Assembly: GCF_029946165.1 (NCBI RefSeq)
Contig: NZ_JAQSDZ010000010.1
Coordinates: 124,001-188,000 of the forward strand
Length of the DNA: 64,000 nt
From: Methylotenera sp.
GTDB lineage: Bacteria; Pseudomonadota; Gammaproteobacteria; Burkholderiales; Methylophilaceae
Direction: 5' to 3'
A program made the translations under genes and the position numbers. This document shows positions 53,736-62,773 of the stretch, one piece after another; within the stretch, counting starts at the first letter, position 1; each line of letters starts with the position of its first letter. Below the pieces are notes generated by a model, which did no database searches, was not told the DNA's origin, and was given only the letters and a program-made list of their open reading frames with translations.

Positions 53736-55685
53736 TTGATTGAATTTAATGACATTAATGATCTAGATTGGCTCTGTGAGTCCGTTATTGTTGAATGCAA
53801 GCTTGGTACAGGTCAAGATGGACGTGGCAAACTTCCTGATGATTTCTGGCCGACTTATAGTGCATTTGCTAATACACATGGAGGTTTGATCATACTTGGG
53901 GTCAAAGAGAAGCAAGGTAAGTTCGAACTAAAAGGCGTTCCAGATGCAGATCGCATCATTAAAGAGCTTTTTGATAATTTAAATAACAAACAAAAAGTGA
54001 GCATTAACCTCATTACGGATGCGATGGTTCGCAAGGTTAGCTTGCAAAACGGCGATGTTATCTTAATCGAAGTTCCTGTTGCCTCTCGTAAACAAAAACC
54101 TGTTTATCTTAATGGCAATCCAATGGGTGGCAATTCATTCAAACGCTTACATGAAGGAGATCGTAAATGTGATGATGAAGATGTGAAGCGTATGCTTACT
54201 GAACAAATTGAGGATGACCGTGATCAACGCATACTAAAGGGTTTCGGGTTAATTGATTTGGATGCAGAGAGTCTTCGGATATTTAGGCAATCTTTATATG
54301 ACCGGAATCCAACGCATCCTTTTTTGGAACATCAAGATGCTAGTTTTCTACAACAAATAGGTGCATGGCGTAGAGATAGAAGTACAGGTGATGAGGGATT
54401 AACCTTAGCTGGTCTATTAATGTTTGGTCAATGGCATGCCATTCAGGCGGCTGTACCTCATTACTTTGTTGACTATCAAGAACGACCTGAAGCCCGCACA
54501 GAAAATAGATGGGTGGATAGAATATGCCCTGATGGCTCATGGTCTGGCAATGTATTTGACTTTTACCGCAGAGTGTATAGGAAAATTACATCCGACATCA
54601 AGATTCCTTTCGAATTAAAAGGGGACCAACGACGGGATGATACTCCTGTTCATGAGGCTCTCCGAGAGGCGTTGGTTAATACATTGGTTCATGCCGACTA
54701 TAGTGGTCGACTTTCAATACTTGTGGTCAAACGTCCAGATATGTTTGGTTTTAGAAACCCTGGTGGATTACGCTTGCCGATTGAACAAGTTTTGCGTGGA
54801 GGTGAAAGTGATTGCCGCAATCGTTTAATGCACCAAATGTTTCTTATGATAGGTCTAGGGGAACGTGGTGGTTCTGGTGTTCCAAAAATATATAGTGGTT
54901 GGGGTAGTCAGCATTGGCGACCTCCCGCTTTATATCAAAAAGATGACCCAGAACAAACGTTGCTTGAATTGCGTATGCTAGATTTATTGCCTGAACCAGT
55001 TTTAGCGAAGCTGCGTGACAGATTTAAACAAAAATTTGATGCATTAAAAACTACAGAACGACTAGTTCTTGCAACAGCAGAAATTGAGCGTGTAGTGACG
55101 CATCAAAGATTACTCGAAATAAGTACTGATCACCCCCATGATTTATCTACATGCTTGCAGGGTTTAGTTCGTCAGGGATATTTGGAAACCAACGGTCGAT
55201 CAGGAAAAGGAACTGTATACCACTTACCGGGAGAGAATTTACCAACACCAGATCAAGTATTTTCATATATAGGGAGCAGCTCCGAATATATGGTGAGCAG
55301 CTCCGAACATTTGAATCGTAGCTCCGAACATTTAACGACCCAGAAAGGGAACAGAAACTCTGATGGGTGTTGGATTAGTCCTTTATTAACAGTGCCAATA
55401 GTTGATGATATAGAGTCCCTATCACCTATACTTAAAAGCAAATTAGAAGGATTAACGAACCAAGCTAGAAATAACAAAAGATTAGCTTCAGATGAAATGA
55501 AAACATTGATTAGTAGTGTTTGTAGAGACCAGTTTCTAACACTGCATGTCCTCGCAAAACTACTCAATAGAAGCCCAGATGCTTTAAGACAACAGCATTT
55601 AAATGAAATGGTTCGTTCTCAACAGATTGGGCTTGCTTTCCCAGCCACACCCACGCACGAAAAACAAGCATATAGGTCGTTATAA
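53736..55685 (+). CDS. AlbA_2 (Schlafen-type) and HATPase_c_4 protein, putative regulator
   Basis: 649 residues. The N-terminal AlbA_2 domain (about 12-150; ESVIVECKLG, FWPTYSAFANTHGGLIILGV) is followed by a RecG-like/HATPase_c_4 region (about 300-420; HEALREALVNTLVHADYS, FRNPGGLRL). The rest holds winged-helix-like segments. Between about residues 512 and 535 a Ser-Ser-Glu motif occurs three times (SSSEYM, SSSEHL, RSSEHL) from a 21-24 bp tandem repeat. Such proteins are regarded as transcription regulators or ATP-dependent nucleic-acid proteins, some linked with mobile or defence loci. The start is TTG at 53736 with AAGGAA. It lies between prlC and tpm and shares one base with tpm. Confidence 0.8.
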   Translation: MIEFNDINDLDWLCESVIVECKLGTGQDGRGKLPDDFWPTYSAFANTHGGLIILGVKEKQGKFELKGVPDADRIIKELFDNLNNKQKVSINLITDAMVRKVSLQNGDVILIEVPVASRKQKPVYLNGNPMGGNSFKRLHEGDRKCDDEDVKRMLTEQIEDDRDQRILKGFGLIDLDAESLRIFRQSLYDRNPTHPFLEHQDASFLQQIGAWRRDRSTGDEGLTLAGLLMFGQWHAIQAAVPHYFVDYQERPEARTENRWVDRICPDGSWSGNVFDFYRRVYRKITSDIKIPFELKGDQRRDDTPVHEALREALVNTLVHADYSGRLSILVVKRPDMFGFRNPGGLRLPIEQVLRGGESDCRNRLMHQMFLMIGLGERGGSGVPKIYSGWGSQHWRPPALYQKDDPEQTLLELRMLDLLPEPVLAKLRDRFKQKFDALKTTERLVLATAEIERVVTHQRLLEISTDHPHDLSTCLQGLVRQGYLETNGRSGKGTVYHLPGENLPTPDQVFSYIGSSSEYMVSSSEHLNRSSEHLTTQKGNRNSDGCWISPLLTVPIVDDIESLSPILKSKLEGLTNQARNNKRLASDEMKTLISSVCRDQFLTLHVLAKLLNRSPDALRQQHLNEMVRSQQIGLAFPATPTHEKQAYRSL

Positions 55686-56323
55686 TGAAACACGATTTCT
55701 GGCACAGTAAATGGCAAAAAGACGAGATTGGTTTTCACTTAGCTGAAGCCAATCCATTATTGGTTAAACATTTTCCTGCGTTACAACTTGCGTCAAATAG
55801 CCGCATTTTTTTGCCTTTATGTGGCAAAACCTTAGACATTCATTGGTTGCTGGCGCAGGGCTACCAAGTGGTTGGGGCCGAGTTGAGCACTATTGCGGTT
55901 GAGGCTTTGTTTAGTGAGTTAAACCTTATGCCAACCATTACTCAAGTGGGTAGGTTGGTCCAGTATAGCGCGCCTAATATCACCCTATGGAATGGTGATA
56001 TTTTTGAGATTAACCAAGCTTTACTCGGCAAGGTGGAGGCAGTGTACGACCGTGCTGCTTTGGTGGCGCTGCCTGAAGATATGCGCACAACCTACACCGA
56101 GCATTTAATGGCGCTCACAAACAAGGCACCCCAATTACTGATTTGCTTTGAGTATGACCAGTCTGTGCATGCGGGGCCGCCATTCTCAATTGGTGCGGAT
56201 GAAGTAAAACAGCATTACCAAGCTGTTTATGACTTAACTTTGCTAGCAAGCGAGACCTTAGCCGATGGTTTGAAAGGTAAATACCCAGCTACAGAACAGG
56301 TTTGGTTGTTAAAGCCTGACTAA
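55685..56323 (+). CDS. tpm: Thiopurine S-methyltransferase (TPMT family)
   Basis: 212 residues. SAM-dependent methyltransferase: WHSKWQKDEIGFHLAEANPLL is the characteristic start; RIFLPLCGKTLDIHWLLAQG and VVGAELSTIAVEALF form the SAM site; VYDRAALVALP follows. Bacterial TPMTs methylate thiols and, in several species, selenium or tellurium compounds; the natural substrate is unknown. The ATG overlaps the stop codon of the previous gene. Confidence 0.93.
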   Translation: MKHDFWHSKWQKDEIGFHLAEANPLLVKHFPALQLASNSRIFLPLCGKTLDIHWLLAQGYQVVGAELSTIAVEALFSELNLMPTITQVGRLVQYSAPNITLWNGDIFEINQALLGKVEAVYDRAALVALPEDMRTTYTEHLMALTNKAPQLLICFEYDQSVHAGPPFSIGADEVKQHYQAVYDLTLLASETLADGLKGKYPATEQVWLLKPD

Positions 56324-56327
56324 ACTT

Positions 56328-57467
56328 TTATTTATACAAGGCATTAATCACATCGGTTTGCGACAATATGCCTACTAAGCGCTTTTCATCATCCACCACG
56401 GGAATAACATGCAGGGCATGCGTGGTGATAAGCGGAATAATATGCACAATATGCGCGTCATGTTGAATGGTGACGGCATGGGTGCTCATAATTTGCCCAA
56501 CTACTTCTGGCTGAGTGCTATGTGTGCGATGCGAGCGACGGATAAGTTGCTTAAAGCGTGATTCCACATGCGCAAATGATTCAGGTTTGGCGTGGCGCAT
56601 AAAGTCATCGTGACTTAATAGGCCAATCACTCGGTTTGCTTTGTTAACTACAGGAATGGCTGGGTAAGGGCTTTGCCTGAGCTTTTCCCAAGCATCTTCT
56701 AATCTATGCCCATACTCCAAGGCAAAAGTCACAGGGCTCATGATTTTATTGCATTGAATTTCTCCCAGCTTACGCTTATAAGCATTGAGCTCAGTTTGCT
56801 CTAACAATTGCTTTAAATTATCACGGTTAATATCAATAATTTGATCAAATTGCTGCAGTGCTGCGTTGAGATCTTCTTCGCGAAAGCCGAATTGATAATG
56901 CATTTGCGCGGGAGAGGCCGTTTTTTCGCTCGCGGATGCAGGTGGATAGGTGCGTCCAGTCAGGTTGTTGTAAATTAAAGCCATGCCTAATAATAGAAAG
57001 CTGTTAACAGCCACTGGCCAAAGTACAAATCCGTAGCCCAGCGCATGAATCGCTGGTCCACCTAAAACAGCGGTAAGCGCAACAGCGCCGCTGGGCGGAT
57101 GCAAGCAACGCAAGGCAAACATTAAGAGTATGGAAAACATGGCAGCTAGCCCTGCGGCGAGCGAGATATTCTGCGGAAACAATAATGCAAAGCTCACTCC
57201 CGTCAATGCGGCAATGATGTTGCCGCCAACAATAGACCACGGCTGCGCTAAAGGGCTACTGGGTAGAGCAAACAGTAGAACTGACGAAGCTCCCATGGGA
57301 GCAATCAAGAAAAAGGTCGCGATAGGGTCGTAATTAACCGCGTATTGAGCAATCAAACCCGTAAATAAAATGCCACATAAAGCACCTACAGCAGCGCGGT
57401 ATTTTTCAGCCCAACCACCTGTCATGGCTTGAGGCCAAAAACGCTTTAGATAAATAATCAGATTCAC
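56328..57467 (-). CDS. HPP-family membrane protein with CBS pair
   Basis: 379 residues: an HPP domain of four membrane segments (about 25-175; APMGASSVLLFALPSSPLAQPW, LRCLHPPSGAVAL) and a C-terminal CBS pair (about 235-378; DAWEKLRQSPYPAIPVV, IPVVDDEKRLVGILSQTDV). HPP proteins have been linked to nitrite transport in chloroplasts and cyanobacteria; here the role is unknown, with CBS domains suggesting control by nucleotides. The start is GTG at 57467, 8 bp after the HAD gene. Confidence 0.88.
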   Translation of the reverse strand: MNLIIYLKRFWPQAMTGGWAEKYRAAVGALCGILFTGLIAQYAVNYDPIATFFLIAPMGASSVLLFALPSSPLAQPWSIVGGNIIAALTGVSFALLFPQNISLAAGLAAMFSILLMFALRCLHPPSGAVALTAVLGGPAIHALGYGFVLWPVAVNSFLLLGMALIYNNLTGRTYPPASASEKTASPAQMHYQFGFREEDLNAALQQFDQIIDINRDNLKQLLEQTELNAYKRKLGEIQCNKIMSPVTFALEYGHRLEDAWEKLRQSPYPAIPVVNKANRVIGLLSHDDFMRHAKPESFAHVESRFKQLIRRSHRTHSTQPEVVGQIMSTHAVTIQHDAHIVHIIPLITTHALHVIPVVDDEKRLVGILSQTDVINALYK

Positions 57468-57475
57468 TTTTTAGC

Positions 57476-58132
57476 TCAAGCACATTTGTTATCAACATTA
57501 GTCAAAGTCAGCCAATCACTTAAGTTATTAACTACATGGTAACTATTTTGCACTACAAAGTCGCTAGGTTGTTTTAAATCTGGCACCACAACTACTTTTA
57601 AACCTGCGGCTATGGCGGCTTGTGCGCCTAATTCGCTATCTTCAAACGCGATACATTCACTGGCTTTTAAGCCTAGCTTCTCTACTGCAAGTAAATAAAT
57701 ATCTGGGTTTGGCTTGCCTCGGGAAACTTCTTGACCGCTGGTAAGATGACTAAAATAATCCAACACACCAGTATGCGTTAATCGATGGGTAATGTGTTGC
57801 ATTGGCGATGAAGAAGCCACGCTACAAATCACGCCATTGGTTTGGTAGTGGTGTAATAAAGCTTGTGCGCCTGCTTTCAGGGGAAACACATGATTGCGCA
57901 GATCTAAGTAGGTATTTAAGCCTTGTAACACGTGATTAAAGTTGGCTTCTCCACCCAATTGCTGAGTCATGATGCGCGTGGAATCTGACCAAACTCGTCC
58001 AACTAACTCAACATACTCAGTTTGCGTGTAGTTAATACCAATTTGTTCTGCGGCTTGTATGCAGCCTTGCATGATGATGCGCTCAGAATCAATCAGTAAG
58101 CCATCCATATCAAAAATTGCTGCTTTTATCAC
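57476..58132 (-). CDS. HAD-superfamily phosphatase (beta-phosphoglucomutase/YniC-like)
   Basis: 218 residues. The nucleophile motif is FDMDGLLIDSE (residues 7-17), motif II is VASSSPMQH, and motifs III/IV are GKPNPDIYLLA and AFEDSELGAQAA. It has the helical cap of subfamily I. It likely removes phosphate from a sugar phosphate or phosphoglycolate. The GTG start lies 65 bp from a MITE-like element. It forms a two-gene unit with the HPP gene. Confidence 0.88.
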   Translation of the reverse strand: MIKAAIFDMDGLLIDSERIIMQGCIQAAEQIGINYTQTEYVELVGRVWSDSTRIMTQQLGGEANFNHVLQGLNTYLDLRNHVFPLKAGAQALLHHYQTNGVICSVASSSPMQHITHRLTHTGVLDYFSHLTSGQEVSRGKPNPDIYLLAVEKLGLKASECIAFEDSELGAQAAIAAGLKVVVVPDLKQPSDFVVQNSYHVVNNLSDWLTLTNVDNKCA

Positions 58133-58196
58133 GTGAGCTTTTTCGCAAAAAGCGTGACTTTAACATACAACAAGAACCGTGATTTAAATTCATTAA

Positions 58197-58324
58197 GAGA
58201 CTTTTGCACGAATGCACTTTCGTTATAAAAACTTACAAATTCGTCCTTCCGTCGCATGCGGTTAAGACGGGATTTTATAACTCTGCTCAAGACACACCTA
58301 AATTCTGGTTCGTACAAAGGTCTC
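58197..58324. mobile_element. 128-bp MITE-like element with GAGAC ends
   Basis: The ends GAGACTTTTGCACGAA (58197-58212) and TTCGTACAAAGGTCTC (58309-58324) are inverted repeats matching at 14 of 16 positions. The end sequence resembles IS5-family termini. No ORF of its own; an ORF called across it is not credible. The same end occurs at 28618-28633. Confidence 0.7.
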
Positions 58325-58393
58325 ATTTATATAGAATTATATGCAATTATTTACACATGCTAAAATAGGCTAAACCATAATTGAGATTGAGCC

Positions 58394-59161
58394 GTGAAAC
58401 TTGCAACTTGGAACGTAAACTCACTGAATGTGCGCCTACCGCATGTACTAGATTGGCTCCGTGATAACCCCATTGACGTGCTTTGCTTGCAAGAAACTAA
58501 GCAAGAAGATAGCAAGTTTCCTTATGCTGAATTAAAAGAGGCAGGTTACAACGCCATTCATAGTGGGCAAAGAACCTACAATGGCGTGGCAATTTTAAGC
58601 ACTCATGAAATGACAGATATTGAGCATGGTATTAACGCTTTTGAAGATGAGCAAAAACGTGTGATTTCTGCCACTATTAACGGCGTGCGAGTAGTGTGTG
58701 TGTATATTGTAAATGGCCAAGCTGTGGATTCTGAAAAGTATGAATACAAGATGCGCTGGTTAAGTGCGCTTAATGCATGGTTAGCGATTGAGCTTAAAAA
58801 GTACCCAAAATTAGTTTTATTAGGTGATTACAACATTGCACCTGAAGACCGTGATTGCCACGACCCTGCAGCCTGGCTTGGGCAAATATTAGTCAGCCCA
58901 AAAGAGCGCGAGCATTTTCAAAAACTGCTTCAATTGGGATTGCATGATAGCTTTAGGTTATTTGAGCAAGCAGAAAAAAGCTTTAGCTGGTGGGATTACC
59001 GCATGATGGGTTTCAGACGTAACTTCGGTATGCGCATTGACCATATTTTAGTTAGCGACGCGCTTAAATCAGCTTGTATCGCTGTGGCTATCGACAAAAC
59101 ACCACGCAAACTGGAAAGACCTTCTGACCATACACCTGTGATTTTGGAATTAGGTATTTAA
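58394..59161 (+). CDS. xth: Exodeoxyribonuclease III
   Basis: AP endonuclease/3'-5' exonuclease of base excision repair. 255 residues. Start GTG at 58394 gives KLATWNVNSLNVRLPHVLDWL. Catalytic features: LCLQETKQ, LLGDYNIAPEDRD and the final RPSDHTPVILEL with the Asp-His pair. Complete. Confidence 0.95.
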   Translation: MKLATWNVNSLNVRLPHVLDWLRDNPIDVLCLQETKQEDSKFPYAELKEAGYNAIHSGQRTYNGVAILSTHEMTDIEHGINAFEDEQKRVISATINGVRVVCVYIVNGQAVDSEKYEYKMRWLSALNAWLAIELKKYPKLVLLGDYNIAPEDRDCHDPAAWLGQILVSPKEREHFQKLLQLGLHDSFRLFEQAEKSFSWWDYRMMGFRRNFGMRIDHILVSDALKSACIAVAIDKTPRKLERPSDHTPVILELGI

Positions 59162-59238
59162 AGGAAATATACGGCGGTCAGAATACACTTGCGGTTTAAC
59201 GTTCTTGCTAGATAAAACCTAGACCTTTCACGTTTAAT

Positions 59239-59266
59239 CGTCATTCTCGACTGCTCGGGAATGACG
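59239..59266. repeat. CGTCATTC-type palindrome between xth and ntrX
   Basis: CGTCATTCTCGA and TCGGGAATGACG form a 12-bp stem (one wobble) with a CTGC loop. It belongs to the same repeat style as at 28472 and 37203 and may also serve as a terminator between these convergent genes. Confidence 0.6.
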
Positions 59267-59271
59267 CCTGA

Positions 59272-60591
59272 TTACTTAATCTTAATCCCAAGCTGTTTGA
59301 GTTTACGGTACAAATGTGTGCGCTCTAATCCAGCTATATCGGCTAATTTACTCATATTATTAGCCGCAGCCTTCATGTGATGCTGAAAATACATACGCTC
59401 AAAGTCGTCTCGCGCCTCACGCAAAGGCTGGTCTAAGAATGACATACTTAGAGCGTCCGCCATATTGACCTCTCCAACTTGTACTGGTTTATGCTTTTTA
59501 ATTTCAGCAGTATTAACCTGCACTTCAGAGTTATCAAACTGGTGCAAAACACGCTTCACATCATCTAAAGTGATTTTCTCACCCAAACTCGTGTGTATTA
59601 AATTTCTGATTGCGGCATCTAATTGCGCCAAATCGCCAGGCCAATTAGCATTACGTAGCGCATTTAATGCGGCTATATCAAACTCGCGGTATTCCAAGCC
59701 CGCCAACTCGAGTTGCAAATTAGCAATCGCAACTACTAAGTCAGGGATGTCTTCCCTATGCTCATCTAAGGCTGGTACACGTAAAGATGCCGCAGACAAA
59801 GCTTGAAATAAATTGAGATCAAATAAAGATTCAGCTTGTAACTTAGGTAAGTTTTCGCTGGTGCCACACACAACACGCACATGATACTTTTCTGATTTTG
59901 CAATTAACAGCAGTAAGCCTTTTTGTTCAGCTTTCTTAAGATCGGCAATCTCGGAAAGAAATAATACGCCACCACGAACCGATTCAAGTATGTCCAAAGG
60001 CGTATCTACCAGTTGGTTGAAGTCCGTGAGTTGCAGCCAAGGGCTACCAGCATCTTGTAAATATCGTGCGCAAAGCTCCGCCCCACAACCCTTAGGGCCA
60101 ATCAATAAAATTGGCGTAGGACTAACGCCAACGGCAATTTTATCTAGCCTATCTTTAAGTGCTGTAACAATCGGGCTTTTGCCTAAACTGCTGAGATTCA
60201 TTTCTGATTTTGGCAACTGTTCACTGTGTTTTAACGCGGCACTTACAGTTTTTAAGAGCTTTTGTAGTGCAATTGGCTTTTCTAAAAAGTCAAAAGCGCC
60301 GATACGTGTTGCTTCTACTGCAGTATCAATCGTGCCATGCCCTGACATCATCACCACGGGCATTGTCAATAAACTGCTATTCGCCCATTCTTTAAGCAGC
60401 GTAATACCATCACAATCTGGCATCCAAATATCAAGCAACACAAGATCAGGGCGTTCATGCAAGCGTGCTGCACGGGCTGCGGCAGCATTTTCTGCCAGCT
60501 GTACTTGGTAGCCTTCGTCTTGCAGAATATCGCGCAAAAGCTCGCGTATACCAATTTCATCGTCAACTACTAATATATGTTTTGATGCCAT
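59272..60591 (-). CDS. ntrX: NtrX-type response regulator with degenerate AAA+ domain
   Basis: 439 residues. The receiver domain (1-120) is intact, with phospho-acceptor Asp in LVLLDIWMPD, MSGHGTIDTAVEA and FDFLEKPI. The central domain has a weak P-loop (GPKGCGAELCARYL instead of GxxGxGKE), no GAFTGA loop at all, and a Walker B where Asp is replaced (GGVLFLSEIADL). A Fis-type HTH ends the protein (MSKLADIAGLERTHLYRKLKQLG). It is therefore unlikely to hydrolyse ATP or open sigma-54 promoters, and may act as a DNA-binding repressor or activator of sigma-70 genes. It follows ntrY by 12 bp. Confidence 0.87.
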   Translation of the reverse strand: MASKHILVVDDEIGIRELLRDILQDEGYQVQLAENAAAARAARLHERPDLVLLDIWMPDCDGITLLKEWANSSLLTMPVVMMSGHGTIDTAVEATRIGAFDFLEKPIALQKLLKTVSAALKHSEQLPKSEMNLSSLGKSPIVTALKDRLDKIAVGVSPTPILLIGPKGCGAELCARYLQDAGSPWLQLTDFNQLVDTPLDILESVRGGVLFLSEIADLKKAEQKGLLLLIAKSEKYHVRVVCGTSENLPKLQAESLFDLNLFQALSAASLRVPALDEHREDIPDLVVAIANLQLELAGLEYREFDIAALNALRNANWPGDLAQLDAAIRNLIHTSLGEKITLDDVKRVLHQFDNSEVQVNTAEIKKHKPVQVGEVNMADALSMSFLDQPLREARDDFERMYFQHHMKAAANNMSKLADIAGLERTHLYRKLKQLGIKIK

Positions 60592-60603
60592 TTTCTATCT
60601 TCT

Positions 60604-62760
60604 TTATGATTCCGTATGACTAAGTGTATCTATCAAGAGTGGGATTTTGATTGCAACAATTGCACCTGTGGTTTGCATGGCTTTTGGCACATTTTCAATT
60701 TTAATACTGCCTTTATGTTCTTCAATAATTTTTTTCACGATGGCTAAGCCTAAGCCAGTACCATGTGATTTGGTTGTGACATAAGGTTCAAAAACACGCA
60801 ACAGCATGTCTTCAGGAAAACCTAAGCCATTATCGGTGACAGTGAGCGCTAACATTTCACCTTCAATTTTAGTCTGAACCGCTATGGTGGCATCGGCTTG
60901 ATCTACAAGTGCATCTTGCGCATTTTGAAGCAAATTATGAATCACTTGACGCAACATCGTACTATCGCCTTTTATTGAACAAGGCTGTTTTTCTAACACC
61001 AAACTTATCTTACTACCCGAATGATCATAAAGTGAAACTACTTCTTTAATGAGATTGTTTAAGTTTAGCTTTTGTAGTTGTGGCGCTGGTGAACGCGCGT
61101 AATCACTAAACTCATTCACCATGCGCTTCATCGCATCTACTTGGTTAACGATGGTTTCTGTCGAACGTCTTAACATTTCCGCATCAGCATCATTCAGCTT
61201 ACTCAGTAATTTATGCGACATGCGTTCTGCTGATAGTTGAATCGGCGTAAGCGGATTTTTAATTTCATGCGCAAGTCGTCTTGCCACCTCACCCCATGCT
61301 GCATCGCGTTGCGCTTGTATCATCGTGGTTGCGTCATCAAATACCGCAACATAGCCGCCATCAGGTAAGCGCGTGCCACGCACTGTTAGTATCTGCTTGC
61401 CATTAGCACCTAACAATTCTACCTGGGTTTGACCATCTTCTTTATGAGTGCCAGCTTGCTCAATATCATCTAAGCTATTCTTAGCCACAGTAAGTAAAAA
61501 GTTTTCCAATCGGGGATATTTAAGGTTAATTTGTTCTAGCTGCAGGCCGACATAACCTTGCAATGGCACCCCAAGTATGTTCATAGCCGCTTCGTTAAAT
61601 GTGCGCAACTCGCCACGTTTATTGAGCGCCATCACGCCTGATGACAAATGCGCGAGTATGGTTTCTAAATAGCCGCGTGCGGCTTCAACTCGCGCACGAT
61701 TTCCATCAGCAGCTTTTGTCGCATCGCCTAACTGTTGCGTCATGCTATTGAATGATTGCACCAGCACGCCCAACTCATCTTTACCATGCGCAGGCAACAT
61801 CGTACTGTAGTCACCGCTAGCAATCGCCTTAGTACCTTCTGCTAAAACGGTTAATGGTGCAGAAAGGCGCCGACTTAACACGAAAGCCACAGCAACCGCT
61901 CCCAGCATCGCCAGCATCATCACCAAAGTGAGCGTAAGGGCAAATACCTCCCTTAATGAAGCACGACTATATGAAAGCTGCTGATAATCTTGATAGACAT
62001 CTTGTACCGCTTCAGCTGTTTTTGCTAACGGTTTAGGTACTGGCTGCAACAGCTGTAATATACGTAGTTCACCAGTTAAGTCTTGCCCATTGACGGGTGC
62101 CAGCACGCGTAAATATAAACCTTTATCGCCGATAGGTTCAATACTTGCCACGGTATGTTTACGCGCTTGCCTAAGCTGAACAATGCTTGGCAACTCAGGC
62201 AAAAAAGTCCCTGAATCACTACTTGAAACCTCTAAAATTCGGCCTTGTACGGTTAATAAAGTCAGATCTTGTATTCCGCTTTTTTCACGTAAATCATTTA
62301 GTATGGAATGGGTATTTAAAGGTTGAAAAGATAAGGCTGTCGCCATGCTCTCGCCTTTTTCTTTTACATCCGCCAGCATAATATCTAAGGCCGTGCGCCC
62401 TAAATTAAGCCCGCCCTCAAGCGCAGCTTCAACCTTCACGTTAAACCAAGATTCAATAGACCTTGTTAAAAAGTTCACGGAAACTAGGTAGACGATTAAG
62501 CCTGGAATAATCGCCATCATCGCAAAGCTACCTAACAAACGTAGCGTAAAACGGCTACCCACCACACCTTTACGAATTTGTCGGTATAAACGCCAAATTT
62601 GATAACCAATCAATACAATCAAGAAGGTTGCTAAAACGCCATTGAGCGTCACCAGTAAAGTGTAGTATTCACCTGAAGCAGCAGTATTCGCACTTGCATT
62701 TGACAGCAAGTAAAGTAAAAAAACGCCTAAAGCAGCGCTAATAAAAATGACATACTTCAT
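60604..62760 (-). CDS. ntrY: NtrY-type membrane sensor histidine kinase
   Basis: About 718 residues from the ATG at 62760; a longer form from 62802 would overlap the previous gene. Three N-terminal membrane segments, a periplasmic region, a fourth segment near residues 280-305, HAMP, a PAS domain, then HisKA with the phospho-His in RLAHEIKNPLTPI and HATPase motifs VTDNGLGFPEDM and GTGLGLAIVKKI. It should phosphorylate NtrX. In other bacteria NtrYX affects nitrogen, redox or envelope functions. Confidence 0.92.
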   Translation of the reverse strand: MKYVIFISAALGVFLLYLLSNASANTAASGEYYTLLVTLNGVLATFLIVLIGYQIWRLYRQIRKGVVGSRFTLRLLGSFAMMAIIPGLIVYLVSVNFLTRSIESWFNVKVEAALEGGLNLGRTALDIMLADVKEKGESMATALSFQPLNTHSILNDLREKSGIQDLTLLTVQGRILEVSSSDSGTFLPELPSIVQLRQARKHTVASIEPIGDKGLYLRVLAPVNGQDLTGELRILQLLQPVPKPLAKTAEAVQDVYQDYQQLSYSRASLREVFALTLTLVMMLAMLGAVAVAFVLSRRLSAPLTVLAEGTKAIASGDYSTMLPAHGKDELGVLVQSFNSMTQQLGDATKAADGNRARVEAARGYLETILAHLSSGVMALNKRGELRTFNEAAMNILGVPLQGYVGLQLEQINLKYPRLENFLLTVAKNSLDDIEQAGTHKEDGQTQVELLGANGKQILTVRGTRLPDGGYVAVFDDATTMIQAQRDAAWGEVARRLAHEIKNPLTPIQLSAERMSHKLLSKLNDADAEMLRRSTETIVNQVDAMKRMVNEFSDYARSPAPQLQKLNLNNLIKEVVSLYDHSGSKISLVLEKQPCSIKGDSTMLRQVIHNLLQNAQDALVDQADATIAVQTKIEGEMLALTVTDNGLGFPEDMLLRVFEPYVTTKSHGTGLGLAIVKKIIEEHKGSIKIENVPKAMQTTGAIVAIKIPLLIDTLSHTES

Positions 62761-62773
62761 TGTGGGATATTGA

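Noticed and set aside
58129-58326. A 65-codon minus-strand ORF upstream of the HAD phosphatase
   Set aside because: It runs almost wholly across the 128-bp MITE-like element and overlaps the HAD gene start; its composition is not protein-like.
59990-60511. A 173-codon plus-strand ORF opposite ntrX
   Set aside because: It is antisense to the conserved ntrX frame, has low-complexity Ser/Ala/Leu composition and no Shine-Dalgarno.
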